A DNA stretch of 64,000 nucleotides from Carboxylicivirga taeanensis. Lineage in GTDB: Bacteria > Bacteroidota > Bacteroidia > Bacteroidales > Marinilabiliaceae. This document shows, in pieces, positions 1 through 7,987 of the stretch. The notes below the pieces were generated by a model, which saw nothing but the letters and a program-made list of their open reading frames with translations, was not told where the DNA came from and searched no databases. The first letter of the stretch is position 1; every line of letters begins with the position of its first letter. The translations under genes and the position numbers were made by a program. Where the stretch lies: positions 266,734 to 330,733 of the forward strand of contig NZ_JBPUSJ010000006.1 of the NCBI RefSeq assembly GCF_051851475.1, read 5' to 3'.

Positions 1-1
1 A

Positions 2-613
2 TTGGCCCTTATATCTGTTCCGGTTTTCAAAACATTAACCCATCTGCCACCTTTTCTGGGCATGCTGCTAGGTTTATCTGTTTTATGGATAATGACCGAC
101 AGATATCTCAAAAAGCGCAGTGCTGAAGACCGGCGTAAGCTCACAGTTACTGCAGCCTTAAAAGCAGTGGATATTCCAACCGTATTATTTTTCCTGGGTG
201 TATTAAGCGCGGTTGCCGCACTTCAGTCAGCCGGACACTTAGATGTGCTATCGAAGTGGTTGGATAATAAAGTGCATAATATGTATGCTATCAATATACT
301 TATCGGTATTATTTCTTCTATTGTAGATAATGTGCCCTTGGTAGCTGCGTCAATGGGAATGTACCCTATTCAGGGACCGGAGGCCATAGGCATGGCTCAG
401 AACTTTATTCAGGATGGGTATTTCTGGACCTTTCTGACTTATTGTGCTGGTACGGGAGGTAGTTTACTCATTATTGGTTCAGCTGCAGGTGTGGCAGCGA
501 TGGGCCTGGAGCAGATAAACTTTTTGTGGTATCTGCGGCGGGTGACATGGATTGCACTGCTTAGCTATTTCGCGGGCGCGATTGTTTACTACCTGCAAGT
601 CCAAATATTTTAA
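2..613 (+). CDS. nhaD: Na+/H+ antiporter, NhaD type (C-terminal part)
   Basis: This is the 3' end of a gene that begins before the window; the reading frame is open at base 2, so the true start is not visible. About 203 residues remain. They are very hydrophobic with several membrane spans, and include the segment IVDNVPLVAASMGMY and a glycine-rich stretch (GTGGSLLIIGSAAGVAAMG), both typical of the C-terminal half of the NhaD/ArsB (ion transporter) superfamily. Known NhaD proteins sit in the inner membrane and exchange cytoplasmic Na+ for external H+. The family call rests on this pattern only; a related anion or arsenite-type carrier is a less likely alternative. A small membrane protein gene follows 32 bases downstream. 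Confidence 0.8.
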   Translation: MALISVPVFKTLTHLPPFLGMLLGLSVLWIMTDRYLKKRSAEDRRKLTVTAALKAVDIPTVLFFLGVLSAVAALQSAGHLDVLSKWLDNKVHNMYAINILIGIISSIVDNVPLVAASMGMYPIQGPEAIGMAQNFIQDGYFWTFLTYCAGTGGSLLIIGSAAGVAAMGLEQINFLWYLRRVTWIALLSYFAGAIVYYLQVQIF

Positions 614-645
614 TAAGTTGATTAAGAGTGTATAGAAGAATAGTA

Positions 646-774
646 ATGACCATGAAATACAATTCAATACATATAACAAAAGATACTGATTCCCGGGTTT
701 CTAAGCCGTGGCTGGGAGTTGTGATATTAACTATTATTATTCTGCTGATCAGAATAATAGTAGGGTCTGTTTAA
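646..774 (+). CDS. small single-span membrane protein
   Basis: A 42-codon frame starts with ATG at 646 and ends at TAA 772-774. The product has a polar N-terminal half followed by PWLGVV and an almost pure Ile/Leu/Val helix (about residues 24-40), so it would be a single-pass membrane peptide. It follows the antiporter by 32 bases on the same strand and precedes a strong terminator, so the two may share a transcript. I do not recognise a family. A short frame like this could occur by chance; the position between an antiporter and its terminator is the main support. Confidence 0.4.
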   Translation: MTMKYNSIHITKDTDSRVSKPWLGVVILTIIILLIRIIVGSV

Positions 775-788
775 TTTTTTTGGTTTTA

Positions 789-848
789 GTGAGTGACTCG
801 GATAACAACCGTCCCTGATTTTTGGTTATCCGGTTGCTCACTTTTTTT
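789..848 (+). terminator. intrinsic terminator after the antiporter transcript
   Basis: The arms GTGAG..CGGATAAC and GTTATCCG..CTCAC form an imperfect hairpin with a few mismatched bases, followed directly by seven T residues. Confidence 0.7.
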
Positions 849-880
849 ATCAGAAAATACCTGGTTCGATGGTCCTAAAA

Positions 881-913
881 TAAAAAAGAGACCATCCTTT
901 GGGGACAGTCTCC
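881..913 (-). terminator. intrinsic terminator of the GH65 operon
   Basis: Read on the minus strand, GAGAC and GTCTC (with an inner TCC/GGA pairing) form a hairpin followed by TTTTTTATTTTA. It lies 23 bases beyond the stop codon of the GH65 gene. Confidence 0.6.
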
Positions 914-935
914 TGGTTATTGATTTAATTTTCGA

Positions 936-3248
936 TCATCTGGTTTTAACGGCAATTGATTGGCCGGCATCTACTTTTACTTTTTCATTGTAAACCATTA
1001 GCTCAATAGCTGTTGCCGAATGTGACAGAATGCTCACTTCCTTTTCATTTACAATTACTTCCATGTCGTTACCCATAAAAGAGATGCGGAACGAATATTC
1101 ACTCCATTGTTTGGGTATTATTGGATTTAAATAGAGCTGTCCATCATGTACCCGTTTGCCACCAAACCCTTCAACTATCGACATCCAGGTGCCCGCCATG
1201 CTGGTGATGTGCAGTCCTTCGTGCGCCTCATGGTTATAGTCATCAATATCCAGTCGTGAGGTCCGCAGATACATCTCGTAAGCTTTTTCAAAATCGCCTA
1301 TTTTGGCCGCCAAAACCGAGTGTACGCAAGGCGAAAGTGATGATTCATGAACGGTTCGGGGTTCGTAGAATTCAAAATTCCGTTTTATGGTTTCGGTATC
1401 AAACTCTTCTTCGAACACATAAATGCCCTGAAGCGTATCGGCCTGCTTAATATAGCAGCTGCGCAAGATGCGGTCCCACGACCAATATTGATTGATTGGA
1501 CGTTCTGCCGGATTGAGCTCGCTGGCCAGTATTTGCTCTTTATCCATATAGTTGTCTTGCTGCATAAATACTTGCAGCTGCTCGTTATATGGGAGATGCA
1601 TGTTTTCGATGATAGCTTTCCAGCGTGGCACCTCTTTATTATATTGGAATGAGGTTTTATTTAGCAGCTCGTTGTAGCGCTGTTCATTCATGGCTTTTAC
1701 CTTTTCCAATGCTTCAATGGTGTATTTTAAGCACCAAACGGCCATTTTATTGGTATACCAGTTGTTGTTGACGTTATTTTCATATTCGTTAGGACCTGTA
1801 ACGCCTAGTATCATATACTTTTGACGCTCTTCGGAGAAACTCACTCGCTGACTCCAGAAACGAGCGATGCCAAGCAGCACTTCTAAGCCATATTCACTAA
1901 GGTAGGCTTCGTCGTTGGTGTGACGGATATAGTTGTGTATGGCAAACGCAATGGCTCCGTTTCGATGAATTTCCTCAAAAGTAATCTCCCACTCATTATG
2001 GCATTCCTCACCATTCATGGTTACCATTGGGTAAAGAGCCGCCCCATCTTTAAAGCCAAGTTTTTCGGCATTCTTGATGGCGTTATCTAAGTGTTTGTAT
2101 CTATATATTAATAGGTTGCGTGTTACTTGGGCGGGTGCTGTTGCTATGAAAAAGGGTACGCAATAGGCTTCCGTGTCCCAGTAGGTCGAACCGCCATATT
2201 TCTCACCGGTAAATCCTTTAGGACCTATGTTGAGGCGTTCGTCCTCGCCCGTGTAGGTCTGATTCAGGTGAAAGATATTGAAGCGGATGCCCTGTTGAGC
2301 GGCTACATCGCCTTTGATACGAATGTCGCTGAGCACCCATTTTTCGGCCCATACTTTTATATGATCTTCAAGCAGGGTGTCGAAGCCTTTTTCCCAGGCG
2401 GATGAGGTCGCATTTTTTGTAGCTTCCAAAAGAGCTCCCTTTTCGTAATTGAGCGAGCTGGTTACACCTACAATTTTGTCAATAGAATAGCATTCGCCTT
2501 CTTTAACCTCATGCTCAATGCGATTGGCTACCCAAGCTTCTTTCTTTAGTACTTCGGGTGTTGAGGTGAGTTCAGTGTTATTAATACGCGCCAGCACCTT
2601 CATTCCGAATCCGGCCCTGAAACCTAATTTCTTTGTTTCGGTTAGCAGGTAAGCTTCGCCGGCATGCGCCTGCATATCAACTATGTTCCAGAACTTCTCA
2701 TCGTAGTTAGCATCTTCGTTAACCACGTCGCCGTCTAAATAGGCCGTAAATGCGATTTTTCCGTTGAAGTTGATTGGGGTGACCGAGTAGCGGATGGCTC
2801 CATTTTCAGTATCGGCCATGCTCACAAACCGCTTCGCCGATACTTGAAGCTGTTTGCCATCGTCAAGGATGGCAGTAAACTCGCGCAACAGATAGCCCTC
2901 TTTCATGTTGAGGGTGCGTTTAAAGTTTTCTGTTTTGCAGGTATATAAGTCCAGGTGGTGACCATCAATCTGCACGTCTATTCCAATCCAATTCGGACTG
3001 TTTAGTACTTTTGCAAAGTATTCGGGGTAGCCATTTTTCCACCAACCTACACGTGTTTTATCCGGGTAATAAATACCCGCAATGTAACTTCCTTGCAGAG
3101 AAGGGCCTGAATAGCTCTCCTCAAAATTGGCTCTTTGTCCCATTTTACCATTGCCCAAGCTAAAAATACTCTCAGAGGATTGATGGTATTCAGGGTTAAA
3201 GCCCTCTTCTATAATGCACCACTCATCGTGTTTTAAATACTCCTTCAT
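936..3248 (-). CDS. GH65 glycoside phosphorylase, probable maltose phosphorylase
   Basis: The 770-residue product has the size and layout of family GH65: an N-terminal beta-sandwich, a helical linker, an (alpha/alpha)6 barrel and a short C-terminal beta domain. The barrel carries the family motif ECHNEWEITFEEIHRN; Glu419 in it matches the proposed general acid of maltose phosphorylases. There is no signal peptide, so it acts in the cytoplasm, where these enzymes convert maltose and phosphate to glucose and beta-glucose-1-phosphate. It is the last gene of a minus-strand operon after an MFS importer and beta-phosphoglucomutase, the enzyme that consumes its product. Specificity for maltose rather than trehalose, kojibiose or nigerose is inferred from the neighbouring amylase and Sus genes, not from sequence. 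Confidence 0.9.
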   Translation of the reverse strand: MKEYLKHDEWCIIEEGFNPEYHQSSESIFSLGNGKMGQRANFEESYSGPSLQGSYIAGIYYPDKTRVGWWKNGYPEYFAKVLNSPNWIGIDVQIDGHHLDLYTCKTENFKRTLNMKEGYLLREFTAILDDGKQLQVSAKRFVSMADTENGAIRYSVTPINFNGKIAFTAYLDGDVVNEDANYDEKFWNIVDMQAHAGEAYLLTETKKLGFRAGFGMKVLARINNTELTSTPEVLKKEAWVANRIEHEVKEGECYSIDKIVGVTSSLNYEKGALLEATKNATSSAWEKGFDTLLEDHIKVWAEKWVLSDIRIKGDVAAQQGIRFNIFHLNQTYTGEDERLNIGPKGFTGEKYGGSTYWDTEAYCVPFFIATAPAQVTRNLLIYRYKHLDNAIKNAEKLGFKDGAALYPMVTMNGEECHNEWEITFEEIHRNGAIAFAIHNYIRHTNDEAYLSEYGLEVLLGIARFWSQRVSFSEERQKYMILGVTGPNEYENNVNNNWYTNKMAVWCLKYTIEALEKVKAMNEQRYNELLNKTSFQYNKEVPRWKAIIENMHLPYNEQLQVFMQQDNYMDKEQILASELNPAERPINQYWSWDRILRSCYIKQADTLQGIYVFEEEFDTETIKRNFEFYEPRTVHESSLSPCVHSVLAAKIGDFEKAYEMYLRTSRLDIDDYNHEAHEGLHITSMAGTWMSIVEGFGGKRVHDGQLYLNPIIPKQWSEYSFRISFMGNDMEVIVNEKEVSILSHSATAIELMVYNEKVKVDAGQSIAVKTR

Positions 3249-3310
3249 TGTAATTTGGTTTTAAGATTTTAAGTTGGTGACTAGCGCCACTTTTCATTAA
3301 AACCGTAATT

Positions 3311-3967
3311 CTAGTTTAGTTCCATTAATTTTTCATAGGTCATTTGGTGCAAGCCATCAATCACCAGATGGGCTTTACCCAGCACCGATGGAGACCCTAT
3401 GCCTACGCACTTCATTTGACCCGCCAATGCTGCTTCAACACCTGCCTCGGCATCCTCAAACACCACACATTCGGATGGGGCAACATTTAAAGCGGCGGCT
3501 CCTTTTAGAAAGACTTCAGGGTTAGGTTTAGCTTCCGACACTTTGGTTCCGTCAATAATTGCTTCAAATAGTTCGGTGAGTTGTAGGCGCTCGAGTATGG
3601 TCATTGCATTCTTGCTTGCTGACCCAAGAGCTACCTTAATTCCCCTGGCTTTCAGTTCTTCCAGGAATTCTCTCGCTCCTGCTAATATTTCGTTGGGCTG
3701 CATTTTTAAAATGAATGTTCGGTAGTTGTCATTCTTTTTTTCAGCCAGGCGCACTTTTTCTTCCTCGTTTAGGGTGATTCCACCTATTTCGAGCAGTATG
3801 TTTAATGAGGCCATTCGACTAACGCCTTTCAAACGCTCATTATCCTCTAAGCTAAACTCAAAGCCCAACTCATTCGCCAGTTCTTTCCACGCGATGTAGT
3901 GATACTTTGCTGTATCAACAATTACACCGTCCAAATCAAATAAACAAGCTTTAATCTGTCCCATCAA
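3311..3967 (-). CDS. pgmB: beta-phosphoglucomutase
   Basis: This 218-residue HAD-superfamily protein begins with FDLDGVIVDTA, giving nucleophile Asp11 and acid/base Asp13. It also has the cap-domain motif GVSR, the lysine loop EAKPNPEVF and the metal-binding FEDAEAGVEAA, all standard for beta-phosphoglucomutase. The enzyme isomerises beta-glucose-1-phosphate to glucose-6-phosphate through a bisphosphate intermediate. It starts 6 bases after the MFS gene and ends 62 bases before the GH65 phosphorylase, so the three are almost certainly co-transcribed and act in sequence. Two ATG codons in a row open the gene; either could be used. Confidence 0.92.
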   Translation of the reverse strand: MMGQIKACLFDLDGVIVDTAKYHYIAWKELANELGFEFSLEDNERLKGVSRMASLNILLEIGGITLNEEEKVRLAEKKNDNYRTFILKMQPNEILAGAREFLEELKARGIKVALGSASKNAMTILERLQLTELFEAIIDGTKVSEAKPNPEVFLKGAAALNVAPSECVVFEDAEAGVEAALAGQMKCVGIGSPSVLGKAHLVIDGLHQMTYEKLMELN

Positions 3968-3973
3968 TTCGTT

Positions 3974-5332
3974 TTATTCGTTAGTTTTAATTTCTGATTT
4001 TACAAACGAGACCATAAAGGCTCCTAAAATCATGATAACACCCGCCATGACAAGAATATAGATGCCCTCACCACCAAAGAATGTTCTTAAAATTGGACCA
4101 CCTACGATGCCACTCAGTATTTGGGGCACCACAACAGTGAGGTTAAACAGGCCCATGTAGATGCCCATTCGTTTTGGGGGAAGTGAGCCGGAAAGGATGG
4201 TGTATGGCATTGCTAAAATGCCTGCCCAGGCTATTCCAATTCCAACCATTGACAGCAACAGCATGTATTGGTCGTTAAAGAAAAAGGTGGAAATATAGCC
4301 GATTCCTCCCAGCAGCAGTGACCCGGCATATACCGTTTTTCGACTGCTAAGTTTTATAAACCATGGCATTACGGTTGAAAAGAGCGCAGCAACGGCACTA
4401 TATACAGCAAAACAAATGCCTACCCAGTTACCAGCTTCGTTAAAAGCTTTGAGTATCGTTTCGTTGGTTTCTGTTTCGGCATTAAAATCGATAGGTACGC
4501 CGAAATAGTGCTGTGAAACAGCCGTTGTTGAATACACCCACATCAGGAAAAGTGGAAACCATGAAAACAATTGGACAAGCGATAACTGTCGCATTGTTGC
4601 CGGCATGTTTGTTAACAGTTTCCAAAAGCTTTCTTTATGTGCTTTATCCTCCGCGGTAATATTTTTATACGAATCAAATTCTTCAGGAGGATATTCTTTC
4701 GTTTTAAAAACGGTGACCAGTACGCTTAATAGCAGCAAGGCTCCTCCAATGTAAAATGACCATATAACCGAGGGTGCTACGTTTCCTGCTTCAGGTTCAT
4801 TTTCAATTCCGATGGCTGTTAATATAAATGGTAAGGCAGAACCTATAACAGCCCCCGTGTTGATCAAGAAACTCTGAACCGAATAGCCTATGTTGCGCTG
4901 TTCTTCGGGTGTCATATCGGCTACTAAAGCTCTAAAGGGCTGAAACGTTACATTAAACGACCCATCCATTAGTGCCAGCATGGCTACTCCGAACAGCAAA
5001 ACACCTGCACCGCCGGCCTTAATTACCAATGGTGCATTCGGCATGAAAAACATCGCAATCATTGAAACAATGGCGCCGCCTAGAATATAAGGTGATCGAC
5101 GTCCTAAGGGCGTCCAGGTTTTATCACTGGCTGCACCCACAACGGGTTGTACAACCAGCCCCATAATTGGGGCTACCAACCAAAAGAAAGAGAGATTATG
5201 AGGATCTGCTCCTAAACTGGTTAAAATACGACTGGCATTGGCATTTTGCAATGCAAAGCCAAACTGTACGCCAAGAAAGCCAAAGCTTAAGTTCCAAATT
5301 TGCCAAAAAGATAACTTTGGTAATTGTTTCAT
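3974..5332 (-). CDS. MFS sugar transporter, maltose-importer type
   Basis: About 452 residues with twelve predicted membrane spans. The segment LGRRSPYILGGA after TM2-3 and the opening FGFLGVQFGFALQNANASRI resemble the maltose/sucrose H+ symporters (SLC45/GPH-like MFS group) found in Bacteroidota alpha-glucan loci. I start it at the ATG at 5332, which gives the family's usual MKQLPKLSF opening; an in-frame ATG ten codons upstream (5362) is possible. It is the first gene of the importer-pgmB-GH65 operon. Its likely job is to carry maltose or short maltodextrins from periplasm to cytoplasm after SusC/SusD import. A candidate -7 box, TACATTTG on the minus strand (5505-5498), lies about 165 bases upstream of the start, with LacI-type operators further upstream. 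Confidence 0.88.
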   Translation of the reverse strand: MKQLPKLSFWQIWNLSFGFLGVQFGFALQNANASRILTSLGADPHNLSFFWLVAPIMGLVVQPVVGAASDKTWTPLGRRSPYILGGAIVSMIAMFFMPNAPLVIKAGGAGVLLFGVAMLALMDGSFNVTFQPFRALVADMTPEEQRNIGYSVQSFLINTGAVIGSALPFILTAIGIENEPEAGNVAPSVIWSFYIGGALLLLSVLVTVFKTKEYPPEEFDSYKNITAEDKAHKESFWKLLTNMPATMRQLSLVQLFSWFPLFLMWVYSTTAVSQHYFGVPIDFNAETETNETILKAFNEAGNWVGICFAVYSAVAALFSTVMPWFIKLSSRKTVYAGSLLLGGIGYISTFFFNDQYMLLLSMVGIGIAWAGILAMPYTILSGSLPPKRMGIYMGLFNLTVVVPQILSGIVGGPILRTFFGGEGIYILVMAGVIMILGAFMVSFVKSEIKTNE

Positions 5333-5586
5333 AATTACTTGTTTTAGTATTGAGAATACCAAATACCTCTCACGTAAGAGCTAAATCATATTCATTGCCT
5401 TAGTAGTGGTACAATAATATCCTTTTATACTTATAAAGCTATAAGCATTCATAAAAGGTTAAAAACAGGTAAGTATCTTATTCAATTAAATCCACTACAA
5501 ATGTATGGTATTATTTATTGGAAGACTACTGTTTCTTGTTGCGTAAGATAGCTGTATGGTCTATAAAATCAGTATAGTTACACATT

Positions 5587-5598
5587 GCAAACGTTTGC
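5587..5598. promoter_or_regulatory. LacI-family operator, perfect palindrome
   Basis: GCAAACGTTTGC is a perfect 12-base palindrome of the kind LacI/GalR proteins bind. The same sequence lies in front of susC. It is upstream of the candidate -7 box for the MFS operon, which fits activation better than blocking. Confidence 0.75.
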
Positions 5599-5652
5599 GG
5601 TGCATCTTTTTTTGTTCTGGTAATTTGTAAAAAATATTGAATGTAATGCAAT

Positions 5653-5664
5653 GCAAACGTTTTC
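5653..5664. promoter_or_regulatory. LacI-family operator, second site (one mismatch)
   Basis: GCAAACGTTTTC differs from the perfect site at 5587 by one base. The two sites are 66 bases apart, about six helical turns, so they face the same side of the DNA. Confidence 0.6.
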
Positions 5665-5916
5665 GGAGATGTGAAAGCAGGCTTTACGGACCATGCACAA
5701 TTTCTGGGTCTAGGCATAAATCTTACACAATCTGTAAAGGAAAAAACTGGGATCAGCTACAAAATTAGGTTAGGGGTGTTAACTTTTTCTACTATTCCCT
5801 CAAAGGATGCTCATGCCTGCTAACACCCAATCTTCTTAAATTTATGGATACACTATTCTAATAACAGAGATTATACAAGTTCAATATTAAGTCAGAGTAA
5901 TTACATATTTCAGTTA

Positions 5917-5990
5917 TATTAAACTCATTAAAAATCGAATTTAATTTGAGTTTAGTATGAGTTTAATATGACTTTACTTTGAGTTTAATA
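5917..5990. repeat. four tandem 11-bp repeats plus one inverted copy
   Basis: Four units of TGAGTTTAATA or close variants follow each other without spacer at 5947, 5958, 5969 and 5980; the first has TGAGTTTAGTA and the third TGACTTTACTT. An exact reverse complement, TATTAAACTCA, lies at 5917-5927. The 11-base period is about one helical turn. The array lies some 590 bases upstream of the MFS gene, next to a transposase remnant. No role is known to me. Confidence 0.7.
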
Positions 5991-6019
5991 GCTTGTTGGT
6001 TCGTTACAGGTGTTGATAG

Positions 6020-6389
6020 TTAATTGTTTAGTTCATTGCAAATCCGTCTACCTATCTCCACATCCCAGCGTTGCTGCTTGAAACTAAGCGTAACCAGCAT
6101 GCTGCGAATGGGACAATCATTGATGAATCGAGGCCCCATAAAGTCAATAGATGTGAACCGATAGCTTTTATATTTATCGAGGATTATTTATCTCTTCTAG
6201 AAAGATTGTTAGTGTTTCGTCATAAACATACTGGCCACTATCGCCTTGCTGAAAATCTAAGATCGTAAATTGATCCAATACACCCTGTGGTAAGACGTGT
6301 TTTTTAAAGCAGTAGTGATGACGTTCAACATAATTGCCACAAAGATGGCGCCTGTGTAATTCAGACCCAACTTTTGTAAGTCTCTGCAT
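6020..6389 (-). pseudogene. remnant of ISAon1-type transposase N-terminal protein
   Basis: On the minus strand a frame starting at 6389 reads ...HVLPQGVLDQFTILDFQQ...LTIFLEEI and hits a stop at 6174. A second frame picks up at once with YRFTSIDFMGPRFINDCPIR and QRWDVEIGRRICNEL, ending at 6020. Joined, they resemble the small N-terminal protein of ISAon1-type elements of Bacteroidota (pattern LLP.G.LDYFEI...LEE....IQDFPIRG...RRRW). One frameshift breaks the gene, and no DDE catalytic partner follows downstream. It is therefore a dead fragment of an insertion sequence. The family match is from memory of the pattern and would need a profile search. Confidence 0.55.
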
Positions 6390-6468
6390 TACTCAATGCA
6401 CAAATATGCGCATACCGGGGCCTGGCCAACAAGTAATGCAGCTATAAGAAATTTCAAAAAACGATCTA

Positions 6469-7497
6469 TTAATAGGTACTGCCTAGTTGTGAAGAGGAGC
6501 GTTCGACAAGTTCTGGTGTGAATATTTTTGTTTCGTATTCTTCTTCTTCAACCTTGTTTTCGATATGCCCAATTAGCAAACGCATGGCAGCCTGACCAAT
6601 ATCATAGCCTTTTTGCTCAACGGTGGTTAAAGGTGGGTAGGCAATGTTTGCATTAGGGCCATCGCCAAAACCGGCTACTGCAATGTCTTTGGGTATTGTA
6701 TAGCCATTTCGTTGCAGAACTTGCATGGCGGCGATAGCTGTACTGTCATTCACCGCAAAAATGCCGTCAATTTCTGGTGCCAGTCGAATGATATCATCAG
6801 CTTTAGCGAAAACAGTTTCGCGCGTATCACATTTTATTATCAGACGTTCGTCGAAGTTTAATTTATTCTCCTTTAGTGCACTAATGTATCCCTCTTTTCT
6901 GTTTTTACCGATTAAAAGATGTTGCGGGGCAGCCAGGTGCATTATCTTTTTACAGCCTTTCTCAACCAGGTGATGGGTGGCGATTCTGGCTCCTTCAAAA
7001 TCGTCGGCTATCACTCTGTCGGAGCTTATTTGTTCGCATATCCGATCGAAAAAGACGACAGGAACACCATTCTCCCTTAATCTCTCAAAATGAGCAAATT
7101 CATGGGTATTCTTACTCATCGAAATTAATATCCCGTCAACGCGGTTGTCAACAAGCGCCTGAAGGTCAATGACCTCTCTTTGGTAGTTTTCGTTGGTTTG
7201 GCAAATAATCGCGTTATAACCTCTTCCGTAAGCAACATCTTCAATACCACTAATAACCGATGAAAAAAAGTGGTGAACGATTTCCGGAATAACAATACCA
7301 ATGGTGTTGGTTTTACTACTTCGCAAACTTAGTGCTAAGGCATTGGGACGGTAGTTCACCTTTTCAGCAAATGTTTGAACTAATTGCTTTGTTTTAGGGC
7401 TAATGTCAGGATGATCCTTTAAAGCTCTTGAAACGGTCGAGGGTGAAATGCCCAGTATGCGGGCAATATCTTTGATTGTGATCGGTTGGGATTTCAT
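6469..7497 (-). CDS. LacI/GalR-family transcriptional regulator of the alpha-glucan locus
   Basis: The 342-residue protein has an N-terminal helix-turn-helix (ITIKDIARILGISPSTVSRAL, residues 6-26), the hinge helix NALALSLRS and a periplasmic-binding-protein-like sensor domain starting TNTIGIVIPEI. This is the standard LacI/GalR build. It lies between the two operons of the locus, on the minus strand, and palindromes of the LacI class occur before the MFS gene and before susC. It probably senses maltose, maltodextrin or a phosphorylated product and controls both operons. The operator lies upstream of the susC promoter, so activation by the regulator is plausible; this is inference. A SusR-type regulator is absent. 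Confidence 0.9.
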   Translation of the reverse strand: MKSQPITIKDIARILGISPSTVSRALKDHPDISPKTKQLVQTFAEKVNYRPNALALSLRSSKTNTIGIVIPEIVHHFFSSVISGIEDVAYGRGYNAIICQTNENYQREVIDLQALVDNRVDGILISMSKNTHEFAHFERLRENGVPVVFFDRICEQISSDRVIADDFEGARIATHHLVEKGCKKIMHLAAPQHLLIGKNRKEGYISALKENKLNFDERLIIKCDTRETVFAKADDIIRLAPEIDGIFAVNDSTAIAAMQVLQRNGYTIPKDIAVAGFGDGPNANIAYPPLTTVEQKGYDIGQAAMRLLIGHIENKVEEEEYETKIFTPELVERSSSQLGSTY

Positions 7498-7640
7498 TTG
7501 TGCAACAATGGAACAATAGTTAGAATGTAAAAACTAAAGATAGTAAAAACATCAATAGGTGGTAGTAGCCGGGCAAAAATGTCGGCGATGCGCAAGGAAG
7601 CACCATCCATTAAAACATGTTTTACAACAGCCTTTATTCT

Positions 7641-7678
7641 CGCAAACGACACCGCAAACGACCTCGCAAACGTTTGCG
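7641..7678. promoter_or_regulatory. LacI operator cluster: two half-sites and a full palindrome
   Basis: CGCAAACGA occurs at 7641 and 7653 and is followed at 7665-7678 by the 14-base palindrome CGCAAACGTTTGCG. The three half-sites have the same 12-base spacing. The palindrome ends 42 bases before the susC -33 box. Confidence 0.75.
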
Positions 7679-7720
7679 GTAAAAAGTCTGCAAAATTCTG
7701 TATTCTAGTGTTAACAAATG

Positions 7721-7751
7721 TTTACTTCCTGTGGGAAAATTGATATGTTTG
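7721..7751 (+). promoter_or_regulatory. Bacteroidota-type promoter of the sus operon
   Basis: TTTA (7721-7724, consensus TTTG) and TATGTTTG (7744-7751, consensus TAnnTTTG) are separated by exactly 19 bases. Transcription would start near 7755, leaving a leader of about 230 bases before susC in which I see no clear structure. Confidence 0.6.
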
Positions 7752-7987
7752 TAAAGTTCTTAGTGGTCAATTAAGCATTGTTTAAAGGGTTTAACAGGTA
7801 CATCTTCTCAATTAATCCACAAATTGAAAAATCCTTTAAAACGGATAGCTAATGTTTAATATAGGTAATGAACCACAATGTTAATTTGAATTTGTTTATT
7901 TGATGGTTAATGCCTTTCCCAGTTGATTTGGGATTAACAAACATGATAAATTAATTTATTTTATCAACACATGAAAATCTAGTTTTT

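Noticed and set aside
5526..5717. Open frame of 63 codons across the two LacI operators
   Set aside because: It has no protein-like pattern, and it overlaps a control region; chance frame.
6071..6268. Plus-strand frame of 65 codons in the sugar-locus gap
   Set aside because: It lies opposite the transposase remnant, whose minus-strand translation is the one that resembles a family.
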